Of a stretch of DNA of 12,093 nucleotides, positions 1 through 6,418 are shown piece by piece. The first letter of the stretch is position 1. The number at the start of each line of letters is the position of its first letter. The DNA lies in assembly GCF_042675965.1 (NCBI RefSeq), contig NZ_JBHTKJ010000022.1:1-12093 (forward strand). Direction: 5' to 3'. Origin of the DNA: Virgibacillus_R byunsanensis (GTDB taxonomy: Bacteria > Bacillota > Bacilli > Bacillales > Amphibacillaceae). The notes below the pieces were generated by a model. The model worked only from the letters and a program-made list of their open reading frames with translations, made no database searches and was not told where the DNA came from. The position numbers and the translations under genes are program-made.

Positions 1-81
1 ACTATTTTATGTACCTATTTGTATTTGGATGACTTGAATGTAAAGCTCTTATTTAGTTTTTAGGGTATAAAATAAAAAAAC

Positions 82-110
82 TTGCATTTTTTACCCATAA
101 TAGATATAAT
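82..110 (+). promoter_or_regulatory. SigmaA-type promoter upstream of the 5S rRNA gene
   Basis: A -35 box TTGCAT (82-87) and a perfect -10 box TATAAT (105-110) are separated by exactly 17 bases. Transcription would start near 117, about 24 bases before the 5S gene. It is the best vegetative promoter match I saw in the window. It implies that the 5S-tRNA cluster can be transcribed without a 16S-23S operon ahead of it. Bases 1-81 show no recognisable gene and no 23S 3' end. Confidence 0.75.
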
Positions 111-140
111 AAAACTTGTGCTTTAAATATTTAATGAATG

Positions 141-257
141 TCTGGTAGTTATAGCGGTGAGGACACACCTGTTCCCATACCGAACACAGAAGTTAAGCTC
201 TCCAGCGCTGATGGTAGTTGGGGCATTGCCCCTGCAAGAGTAGGACGCCGCCAGGCA
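141..257 (+). rRNA. rrf: 5S ribosomal RNA
   Basis: The sequence has the conserved bacterial 5S core: a CCGAACACAGAAGTTAAGC segment in the first half and a GATGGTAGTTGG segment followed by GAGAGTAGGACGCCGCCAGGC-like bases (here AAGAGTAGGACG). The ends pair: tctgg at 141-145 with ccagg at 251-255, and the flanking aatg (137-140) can extend this into a processing stem. Its length of about 117 bases is normal. The gene normally ends an rRNA operon, but no 23S sequence precedes it here and it has its own promoter at 82-110. The exact ends may be off by one or two bases. Confidence 0.95.
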
Positions 258-275
258 TTCAAGATATATTTTTTA

Positions 276-746
<471 letters not shown>

Positions 747-849
747 ATTTAATTCAATTAACAACGTCGAATTTGTTTCATTGCTAATTGAAAATCAGTT
801 GTGCTTTGTGAGTGCAACCAAATTATTTCAACTAAAACTTCTTATAGTT

Positions 850-926
850 GGTCCGGTAGTTCAGTTGGTTAGAATGCCTGCCTGTCACGCAGGAGGTCGC
901 GGGTTCGAGTCCCGTCCGGACCGCCA
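850..926 (+). tRNA. tRNA-Asp (anticodon GTC)
   Basis: This is a 77-base tRNA with encoded CCA. Acceptor GGTCCGG pairs with CCGGACC, the discriminator base is G, the anticodon arm is cctgc-ctGTCac-gcagg with GTC at 884-886, and the T arm has GTTCGAGTC. A spacer of 103 bases separates it from tRNA-fMet and shows only a weak hairpin (gttgtgc with gtgcaac). An intrinsic terminator begins 30 bases downstream. Confidence 0.97.
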
Positions 927-956
927 CTTTTTAATAACAATACATAATATAATATG

Positions 957-990
957 CACATAATTTCGTAATAGAAATTATGTGTTTTTT
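957..990 (+). terminator. Rho-independent terminator of the 5S-tRNA cluster
   Basis: There is a perfect 10 bp stem (957-966 with 975-984, cacataattt/aaattatgtg), an 8-base loop, and a run of six T from 985 followed by ATTT. It lies 30 bases after tRNA-Asp and ends the transcript that starts near 117. Confidence 0.9.
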
Positions 991-1041
991 ATTTGTCTAG
1001 GAAATTATATTTTTAGTCTTTGGATAATTTATTGACTGTGT

Positions 1042-1137
1042 AAGCCGCGTCCAGCTTCGACGTACAGGATAAGGAATGCTTCCCTGAAAAAGCATCGCAC
1101 GCAGAAAAAGTGCTTTTCCTTTTCAAGGACGTGGCTT
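1042..1137. repeat. Cloverleaf-like structured intergenic element
   Basis: An 11 bp closing stem (1042-1052 with 1127-1137, aagccgcgtcc against ggacgtggctt, one G-U pair) encloses a second stem aaggaa/ttcctt (1071-1076 with 1116-1121). That stem can hold two small hairpins, tgctt/aagca around 1077-1094 and gcac/gtgc at 1097-1100 with 1110-1113. The layout suggests a branched RNA or a dispersed Bacillaceae intergenic repeat; the GCGTCCAGCT start resembles repeats I recall from related genomes. It has no T-run, so it is not an ordinary terminator. It lacks the conserved TPP riboswitch core despite lying before thiL. Function is unknown and the strand cannot be fixed. Confidence 0.55.
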
Positions 1138-1201
1138 CATCGTATCTAAGCAGAATAACTCAACGGTTCTTCTAAATTAGTAGTGCTTTTTTTACTTATT
1201 T

Positions 1202-1230
1202 TTTCCTTTTACGTATCTTTTTGCTATTAT
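1202..1230 (+). promoter_or_regulatory. Possible promoter for the thiL operon
   Basis: A TATTAT -10-like box (1225-1230) lies 36 bases before the thiL start, with only a weak -35 candidate (1202-1207) 17 bases upstream. The region is T-rich, so this match could arise by chance. Confidence 0.3.
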
Positions 1231-1266
1231 TAATGTAATTAGAATAAGTAAATTGGTGGTAATTTT

Positions 1267-2235
1267 ATGGATGAGTTTTCGTTTATAAATTCAATTAAAC
1301 AACATTCCTATAAGCAATCTTCCCTTATAAAGGGTATAGGTGATGACGCGGCAGTAATTCGCCAACCAACACAAGATATTGTATGTGCTGTTGATACCCT
1401 TGTGGAGGGAGTACATTTCTCTCGTCAAACAATGGAACCATGGCATATAGGATACCGCGCACTTGCTGCCAATGTCAGTGATTTAGCTGCTATGGGAGCT
1501 TCTCCTGCTTTTTATCTTGTATCTATTGTAATACCCAAGACTTGGTCGAGTGGAGAGATCAATCAGATTTATGTTGGTATGAAACAATTGGCCACAAAAT
1601 TTAGAATGGATTTAATTGGTGGCGATACTGTATCAGGACAGGAATTGTCTGTTTCGATAACCGTAATTGGTTATGTAGAAAGAAATAAAGCGAGATACAG
1701 AAGTTTAGCAAAAGAAGGCGATAAAGTTTTTGTAACAGGTACGTTAGGTGATTCACAAGCTGGATTTCACATATTAACGAACCCTGGTTATTATACAGAT
1801 GAAGTGTATTATAAAGAAAGACACCAACAACCATTGCCGAGAGTTGACTTTGCTTCCAAGACAGAAAACATATCGAGAATTGTGTTTAATGATATAAGTG
1901 ATGGTATTGCGAATGAGGCAAATGAAATTGCAGAGGCTTCTAAAGTTTCTCTGATTTTATATGAAAAGCAACTACCAATAAAGGATTCCTATGAACAGTT
2001 TCCGCCAAAGCTTCAACATAAGTGGAAGCTTTTTGGTGGAGAAGATTTTGAACTTTTGGGAACAGTATCTAATAAAGACTGGAATGAATTACAAATAATT
2101 GCTAAGGAGACAAATACACCTCTTAAAGAAATTGGTTACGTTGATGATAGTCAATCTAATATTGGTCAAGTTTTCTTACATGAAAATAAACAGACATATC
2201 GATTACAAAAAAAGGGTTACACCCATCTTAAGTAG
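1267..2235 (+). CDS. thiL: Thiamine-monophosphate kinase ThiL
   Basis: ThiL phosphorylates thiamine monophosphate with ATP to give thiamine diphosphate, the last step of cofactor synthesis, in the cytosol. The 322-residue protein has the family's usual length and its ordered motifs: GIGDDAAV (23-30) and VDTLVEGVHF (42-51) for metal and nucleotide binding, SDLAAMGA (71-78), GGDTVSG (118-124), TGTLGDS (157-163), DISDGI (209-214) and GGEDFELL (257-264). The acidic residues of the magnesium sites are present. The ATG at 1267 has the ribosome site GGTGG (1255-1259) 7 bases upstream. It is the first gene of the operon, and tsaE starts 9 bases after its stop. The same order is found in B. subtilis. 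No TPP riboswitch is seen in the leader. Confidence 0.96.
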   Translation: MDEFSFINSIKQHSYKQSSLIKGIGDDAAVIRQPTQDIVCAVDTLVEGVHFSRQTMEPWHIGYRALAANVSDLAAMGASPAFYLVSIVIPKTWSSGEINQIYVGMKQLATKFRMDLIGGDTVSGQELSVSITVIGYVERNKARYRSLAKEGDKVFVTGTLGDSQAGFHILTNPGYYTDEVYYKERHQQPLPRVDFASKTENISRIVFNDISDGIANEANEIAEASKVSLILYEKQLPIKDSYEQFPPKLQHKWKLFGGEDFELLGTVSNKDWNELQIIAKETNTPLKEIGYVDDSQSNIGQVFLHENKQTYRLQKKGYTHLK

Positions 2236-2240
2236 GTGAG
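2234..2240 (+). promoter_or_regulatory. Ribosome binding site that sets the tsaE start
   Basis: AGGTGAG overlaps the thiL stop codon and ends 4 bases before the ATG at 2245. It matches the distal half of the anti-Shine-Dalgarno complement. It argues against the in-frame GTG at 2236, which lies inside this site. Confidence 0.7.
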
Positions 2241-2244
2241 AAAA

Positions 2245-2700
2245 ATGAGCGTATACAAATTAAAAACACACTCCTATCAAGAAACCATAACAATAGCCGA
2301 AAGATTAGCTATGTTTCTCAAGCCAGGTGATGTTATAACTTTAACAGGGGAACTTGGGGCTGGGAAAACAACCTTCACAAAAGGGATAGCGAATGGACTA
2401 GGGGTTAAAAGAAATGTTAATAGCCCAACATACACAATCGTAAAAGAATATGAAGGGGAATTACCACTTTATCATATGGATGTTTACCGTCTGGAAGACT
2501 CTGATGAAGATATTGGATTTTCGGAATACTTTAATGGTGATGGTATTTCAGTAGTCGAATGGGCAGAGTTTATAGAGGAATACTTACCTAGTGAACGACT
2601 CAATATTACATTATCCTCACTTGATGAAAAAACCAGAGTACTGGAATTCTATCCGAACGGTGCTCATTTTGAATCTATAATTACAGAGTTAATTGGTTAA
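2245..2700 (+). CDS. tsaE: tRNA t6A synthesis ATPase TsaE
   Basis: TsaE is the ATPase that works with TsaB and TsaD when threonylcarbamoyl is transferred to A37 of ANN-decoding tRNAs. The 151-residue protein shows a Walker A loop GELGAGKTT (35-43), the family motif SPTYTI (60-65), HMDVYRL (77-83) and the Walker-B-like VEWAE (104-108). I chose the ATG at 2245 over the GTG at 2236 because the ribosome site AGGTGAG covers the GTG. The length then suits a family whose members are around 150-160 residues. It sits between thiL and tsaB, with a 39-base gap to tsaB that shows no terminator. In B. subtilis the equivalent gene is ydiB. Confidence 0.95.
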   Translation: MSVYKLKTHSYQETITIAERLAMFLKPGDVITLTGELGAGKTTFTKGIANGLGVKRNVNSPTYTIVKEYEGELPLYHMDVYRLEDSDEDIGFSEYFNGDGISVVEWAEFIEEYLPSERLNITLSSLDEKTRVLEFYPNGAHFESIITELIG

Positions 2701-2739
2701 ACCCAATTTAGAAATGTTTGGAATAAGGGAGTTACTTGA

Positions 2740-3444
2740 ATGAATATACTTGCAGTTGATACTTCTAATCAGACGTTAGGTGTTGCACTGCTCCATCATG
2801 ATCAAGTTATTGGGGAGCTTTCAACAAATGTCAAAAAAAATCATTCTGTTAGGCTAATGCCAGCTATTGTCCAATTAATGAAAGATACTAATATAACACC
2901 TGAACAGTTGGATAAAATAGTAGTTGCAAAAGGACCCGGTTCCTATACCGGGGTACGCATTGGATTAGCAACAGCTAAATCGATGGCATGGGCATTAAAC
3001 ATTCCAATAGTAGGAGTATCTAGTTTGGAAGTGCTTGCATTTCAAGGGCGCTTAATGGATACGTATATCTGCCCATTCTTTGACGCAAGGCGTAATATGA
3101 TTTATACAGGATTATATCAATCGAAACAGGATAAGCTTGAACTCATAATAGAGGAAACAAACCTTTTAATGATGGATTGGCTAAAAAAAATAGCTGGAGA
3201 AAACAAGGATGTACTTTTTTTAAGCCCAGATATTGACACGTTTAAGGAAACCATTGTTGAGGAGCTAGGAGACAAAGCAATTATACCCGAAGGACCATTT
3301 CATATTGCTAAACCATCACATTTAGCGTTAATTGGACTTCATAGAAAAGCAGATCAAACACATACATTAGCACCAAATTATTTACGTTTAGCTGAAGCTG
3401 AAGCAAATTGGCTGAAGGAACAAAAGGAACATAATAATGGCTGA
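2740..3444 (+). CDS. tsaB: tRNA t6A synthesis protein TsaB
   Basis: TsaB is the catalytically inactive paralogue that dimerises with TsaD and recruits TsaE in the bacterial t6A complex. The 234-residue protein begins with the ASKHA-fold strand MNILAVDTSN and carries the conserved GPGSYTGVRIG motif (65-75). It also has the SSLEVLA segment (94-100) and a PNYLRLAEAE-like C-terminal segment common to the family. It lacks the HxxxH metal site of TsaD, as expected. The ATG at 2740 is preceded by AAGGGAG (2725-2731) at 8 bases. The last 8 bases overlap the start of rimI, which suggests translational coupling. The B. subtilis counterpart is ydiC. Confidence 0.95.
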   Translation: MNILAVDTSNQTLGVALLHHDQVIGELSTNVKKNHSVRLMPAIVQLMKDTNITPEQLDKIVVAKGPGSYTGVRIGLATAKSMAWALNIPIVGVSSLEVLAFQGRLMDTYICPFFDARRNMIYTGLYQSKQDKLELIIEETNLLMMDWLKKIAGENKDVLFLSPDIDTFKETIVEELGDKAIIPEGPFHIAKPSHLALIGLHRKADQTHTLAPNYLRLAEAEANWLKEQKEHNNG

Positions 3445-3889
3445 ACTATGTATTAGACAGATGGAAGTTACGGATATAGACCAAGTTATGGAAGTTGAAC
3501 GGGAAACGTTTTTCACTCCCTGGACAGAGGATATCTTTTATCAGGAAATTCTTGAAAATCAATATGCGCAGTACTTTGTGATGGAAGTAGACTGGAAAAT
3601 AATCGGTTATGTGGGGTTGTGGGTCGTTATGGATGATGCGCAAGTTACCAATATTGCTATCATGCCTAAATATCGTGGAAATAAATTAGGTGAAAAGCTT
3701 TTTCAATATACGATGAAATACGCTATTGGTATAGGAGTGAAGCGCTTATCGCTAGAGGTACGTGTATCAAATAAAATTGCACAAGCTATGTATCGAAAGT
3801 TTGGGCTCGTACCTGGTGGTATTCGTAAAAATTATTATACGGATAATCAAGAAGATGCCGTAGTAATGTGGGTGAATTTTAATGAGTAA
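3437..3889 (+). CDS. rimI: Ribosomal protein S18-alanine N-acetyltransferase RimI
   Basis: RimI transfers acetyl from acetyl-CoA to the N-terminal alanine of ribosomal protein S18; some homologues have other targets. The 150-residue protein is a single GNAT domain with a TPW segment near the N terminus (27-29), the acetyl-CoA loop RGNKLG (80-85), LEVRVSN (106-112) containing the conserved glutamate, YRKFG (119-123) with the catalytic-type tyrosine, and the RimI-typical YY and ED pairs near 133-140. It overlaps tsaB by 8 bases and tsaD by 8 bases. This placement inside the t6A cluster is common in bacteria, so the three genes probably depend on coupled translation. Confidence 0.93.
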   Translation: MAELCIRQMEVTDIDQVMEVERETFFTPWTEDIFYQEILENQYAQYFVMEVDWKIIGYVGLWVVMDDAQVTNIAIMPKYRGNKLGEKLFQYTMKYAIGIGVKRLSLEVRVSNKIAQAMYRKFGLVPGGIRKNYYTDNQEDAVVMWVNFNE

Positions 3890-4892
3890 AGATAATTATA
3901 TTCTAGGGATTGAAACAAGCTGTGACGAAACTGCTGTAGCGATCGTCAAAAATGGCAAGAAAATTATTTCTAATGTTGTTTCTTCACAAATTGAAAGTCA
4001 TAAAAGGTTTGGTGGTGTTGTTCCTGAAATAGCATCAAGACACCACGTGGAGCAGATGACTTTTGTGTTAGAAGAAGCATTTGATCAAGCAAAGCTTACG
4101 TGGGATGATATTGATGCAATTGCTGTTACAGAGGGGCCTGGTCTTGTTGGTGCATTACTAGTAGGTGTAAATACGGCAAAGGCACTTGCATTTGCCAAAC
4201 AAAAACCTCTCGTAGGTGTTCATCATATTGCCGGGCATATTTATGCAAATCGTTTAGATGAAGAGTTCCAATTTCCACTATTGGCCCTCATTGTATCAGG
4301 GGGACATACTGAGCTTGTTTTAATGAAAGAGCATGGTATTTATGAGGTGATAGGAGAAACTCGTGACGATGCAGCTGGAGAGGCGTATGATAAGGTAGCT
4401 AGAATGCTGAATCTGCCGTATCCAGGCGGACCGCAAATTGACAGGTTGGCAGCAATTGGACAAGAAACGATATCATTTCCCCGCGCATGGCTTGAAGTGG
4501 ATAGCTTTGATTTTAGTTTTAGTGGATTAAAATCATCTGTTATTAACAAAATCCACAATGCAAAACAGCGTGGAGGAGAATTAAAAGAAGAAGATATAGC
4601 AGCAAGTTTTCAGGCAAGCGTTGTAGAAGTACTTACAGAAAAAACGTGGAAAGCAGCTAACAAGTATAATGTTAAACAAGTGATTGTTGCGGGTGGTGTA
4701 GCAGCCAATTCAGGATTGCGCAAGGCATTGGACAAAAAATTTGAGGATAGTAATATACCACTACTTATACCTCCTTTAAAACTGTGTACGGACAATGCAG
4801 CGATGATTGCTGCAGCAGGTAGCATAGCTTTTGAAGCAGGTAAGCGTTCAGAATGGGATTTAAATGCAAATCCCTCACTAACCCTTAGATAA
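3882..4892 (+). CDS. tsaD: tRNA N6-threonylcarbamoyladenosine transferase TsaD
   Basis: TsaD transfers the threonylcarbamoyl group from threonylcarbamoyl-AMP to A37 of tRNAs. The 336-residue protein is of normal length. It has the signature ETSCDET (11-17), the metal-binding HIAGH (H115, H119), SGGHTE (139-144), DAAGEAYDKVAR (163-174), FSFSGLKSS (211-219), GGVAANSGLR (271-280) and the third metal ligand D304 in CTDNAAM. The ATG lies inside the end of rimI (8-base overlap). It is the last gene of the operon; a hairpin terminator starts at the base after the stop. The older names are gcp and ydiE. The downstream spacer carries a DnaA-box cluster. Confidence 0.97.
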   Translation: MSKDNYILGIETSCDETAVAIVKNGKKIISNVVSSQIESHKRFGGVVPEIASRHHVEQMTFVLEEAFDQAKLTWDDIDAIAVTEGPGLVGALLVGVNTAKALAFAKQKPLVGVHHIAGHIYANRLDEEFQFPLLALIVSGGHTELVLMKEHGIYEVIGETRDDAAGEAYDKVARMLNLPYPGGPQIDRLAAIGQETISFPRAWLEVDSFDFSFSGLKSSVINKIHNAKQRGGELKEEDIAASFQASVVEVLTEKTWKAANKYNVKQVIVAGGVAANSGLRKALDKKFEDSNIPLLIPPLKLCTDNAAMIAAAGSIAFEAGKRSEWDLNANPSLTLR

Positions 4893-4920
4893 ATATCCAC
4901 AGTAGTTGTGGGTATTTTTA
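4893..4920 (+). terminator. Intrinsic terminator of the thiL-tsaD operon
   Basis: A 9 bp stem (4893-4901 with 4907-4915, atatccaca against tgtgggtat, one G-U pair) with a 5-base loop runs into a short T tract at 4915-4919. The T tract is brief, so termination may be partial. Both arms also resemble DnaA boxes. Confidence 0.65.
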
Positions 4921-5056
4921 CTAGAATGCCCATAGATAGAGGAAAACTATTGTGGATGAGAATGTGGATAAGTTTGAGTTTGTTTGTGGATTGTGTGTAT
5001 AACTTTGTTAATATGTATTGGTAGAGTAACTTATATGTGTATATCATTGTGGATTA
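4893..5056. promoter_or_regulatory. DnaA-box cluster between tsaD and the rodA-like gene
   Basis: Consensus TTATCCACA reads TGTGGATAA on the plus strand. A perfect box is at 4963-4971. Single-mismatch copies are at 4893-4901 (ATATCCACA, the only one in the opposite orientation), 4951-4959 (TGTGGATGA), 4994-5002 (TGTGTATAA) and 5048-5056 (TGTGGATTA). Two-mismatch copies are at 4985-4993 and 5036-5044. Two pairs (4951/4963 and 5036/5048) are spaced exactly 12 bases start to start. From memory, B. subtilis has a DnaA-binding cluster next to gcp (tsaD), so the site is probably a conserved DnaA-titration or regulatory cluster and not a second origin. It may also affect transcription of the downstream rodA-like gene, whose promoter I could not identify. 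Confidence 0.75.
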
Positions 5057-5114
5057 ATTTAGTAACCTGTTAATTAATTACTAGATTGAAAATATATATT
5101 GATAGTAGAAATTT

Positions 5115-5119
5115 GGTGG
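5115..5119 (+). promoter_or_regulatory. Ribosome binding site that sets the rodA-like start
   Basis: GGTGG lies 5 bases before the in-frame GTG at 5125 and has the same core as the thiL site. The upstream in-frame TTG at 5086 has no ribosome site, so the GTG is preferred. Confidence 0.6.
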
Positions 5120-5124
5120 ATAAC

Positions 5125-6297
5125 GTGTCGGCAAAACAATCCCATTATACACAAAGTGATTTAATCGTCCTGTTATTATTTTTTATATGTGCTAGTTTAA
5201 TTGCCATTTATAATGCACAACAGCTGCCACAAAATATAGGAGAAAACTATGTTCTAAAGCAGACGATTTGGTATGGGGCGGGGATTTTTATAGTAGCTGC
5301 CATGCAATTTTTTGATTTAGAGCAGTTATATAAAACAAGTATTTTTATTTATAGCATTGGAGTGCTGGTGCTCATTGTATTGTTAGTGAGTCCAGAAAGT
5401 ATTGCACAGGAAATTCGCGGAACAAAAAGTTGGTTTACGTTCCCTGGTTTATCACTACAACCAGCTGAATTCACTAAGATAACGACCATATTATTTTTGG
5501 CTGCAGCAATAAGTAAACATAAAACCAAGTATGAAAGGCCTACTTTACAAAGTGATAGTTTGTTATTGTTAAAAATCAGTTTGATCTCAGGGATTCCAGT
5601 TGTATTTATATTAATGCAACCAGATTTTGGTACATCTATGGTTTATGTATTTATAGCTGGCATGATGGTACTATTGTCAGGAATTGATTGGAAAATAATT
5701 ATAAGTCTTATCTTAATGATAACTTTAACAATGGCTGTTCTATTTACTATTATCGTGAAATTTCCAGATGTGTCACAAGAGTTAATTGGAATTGAAGGGT
5801 ATCAAGTAGATAGAATTGTGACGTGGTTTGATTCAACACAGCAAACAAGCGATAATACATATCAATTCGACCTTTCCATGTTGGCGATTGGGTCTGGGCA
5901 ATTGATGGGGAAAGGGATGAGTAATTTAGAAGTCGTACAACTTCCTGACGCTCATACTGATTTTATATTTTCTGTCATTGGAGAAAGCTTTGGATTTATT
6001 GGTTGTGCATTGGTTATTCTATTATTTTTTGTGATGCTGTATCGACTAGTAACCCTTGGATTAAGCAGTTTTAGACATAATGTATTTGGATCATATATAT
6101 GCTTTGGCTTTATGAGTTTACTAATGATCCATGCTTTTCAAAATATCGGTATGACAATTGGAATTATGCCGATCACCGGAATCCCATTATTGTTAATAAG
6201 TTACGGGGGAAGCTCAGTCTTATCCACAATGATTGGATTTGGACTAATCTACCGAGTGGCAGTGGAACATGCAGTTCAAAAAGATTATTTATTTTAG
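5125..6297 (+). CDS. RodA/FtsW-family SEDS peptidoglycan glycosyltransferase
   Basis: SEDS proteins polymerise lipid II glycan chains in the membrane, each with a partner class B penicillin-binding protein. Starting at GTG 5125 the product has 390 residues, with about ten hydrophobic segments. Family motifs are KSWF (W103), LQPAEFTK (111-118), QPDFGT (165-170), LPDAHTDFIF with the essential-type Asp at 279, and NIGMTIGIMPITGIPLL followed by SYGGSS near the C terminus. W103 and D279 fall close to W105 and D280 of B. subtilis RodA, which supports this start and a RodA-like assignment. FtsW or SpoVE cannot be excluded. No PBP gene is adjacent. The gene is preceded by a terminator and the DnaA-box cluster, so it probably has its own promoter. 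Confidence 0.88.
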   Translation: MSAKQSHYTQSDLIVLLLFFICASLIAIYNAQQLPQNIGENYVLKQTIWYGAGIFIVAAMQFFDLEQLYKTSIFIYSIGVLVLIVLLVSPESIAQEIRGTKSWFTFPGLSLQPAEFTKITTILFLAAAISKHKTKYERPTLQSDSLLLLKISLISGIPVVFILMQPDFGTSMVYVFIAGMMVLLSGIDWKIIISLILMITLTMAVLFTIIVKFPDVSQELIGIEGYQVDRIVTWFDSTQQTSDNTYQFDLSMLAIGSGQLMGKGMSNLEVVQLPDAHTDFIFSVIGESFGFIGCALVILLFFVMLYRLVTLGLSSFRHNVFGSYICFGFMSLLMIHAFQNIGMTIGIMPITGIPLLLISYGGSSVLSTMIGFGLIYRVAVEHAVQKDYLF

Positions 6298-6300
6298 AAA

Positions 6301-6331
6301 AAGGCTGATCTAAGTTAATTAGATCAGCCTT
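6301..6331. terminator. Terminator between convergent rodA-like and ABC-F genes
   Basis: There is a perfect 13 bp stem (6301-6313 with 6319-6331) with the 5-base loop gttaa, starting 3 bases after the rodA-like stop. On the minus strand the stem is followed by a T-rich run (TTTCTAAAATAA), so it best fits termination of the leftward ABC-F transcript. On the plus strand no T run follows, and it may only protect or weakly stop the rodA-like transcript. Confidence 0.8.
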
Positions 6332-6338
6332 GCTGTTT

Positions 6339-6418
6339 GCTGGAGATGCCGAATTCTGAATACGCCATAGTCTGGGTCGTGACAGCCGTACCATAGGCTA
6401 TCAATGCCCTATTCCAGC
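6339..6418 (-). other. Structured 3' untranslated segment of the ABC-F gene
   Basis: The 80 bases between the ABC-F stop and its terminator are closed by gctgga (6339-6344) pairing with tccagc (6413-6418) and contain a small hairpin agcc/ggct (6385-6400). There is no open reading frame of note. It may be part of a longer terminator or a decayed repeat; I recognise no family. Confidence 0.3.

Noticed and set aside
781..963. A 60-codon plus-strand frame between the tRNA genes
   Set aside because: It runs straight through tRNA-Asp, starts at a TTG without a ribosome site, and its composition reflects the tRNA sequence.
1000..1266. A TPP riboswitch in the thiL leader
   Set aside because: The conserved CUGAGA and ACCUGAUCUGG-type core segments are absent; the folded element there has a different plan.
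4893..5085. A chromosomal or plasmid replication origin
   Set aside because: DnaA boxes are present, but no dnaA, dnaN, rpmH or rep gene and no clear unwinding element with DnaA-trios was seen; a regulatory or titration cluster fits better.
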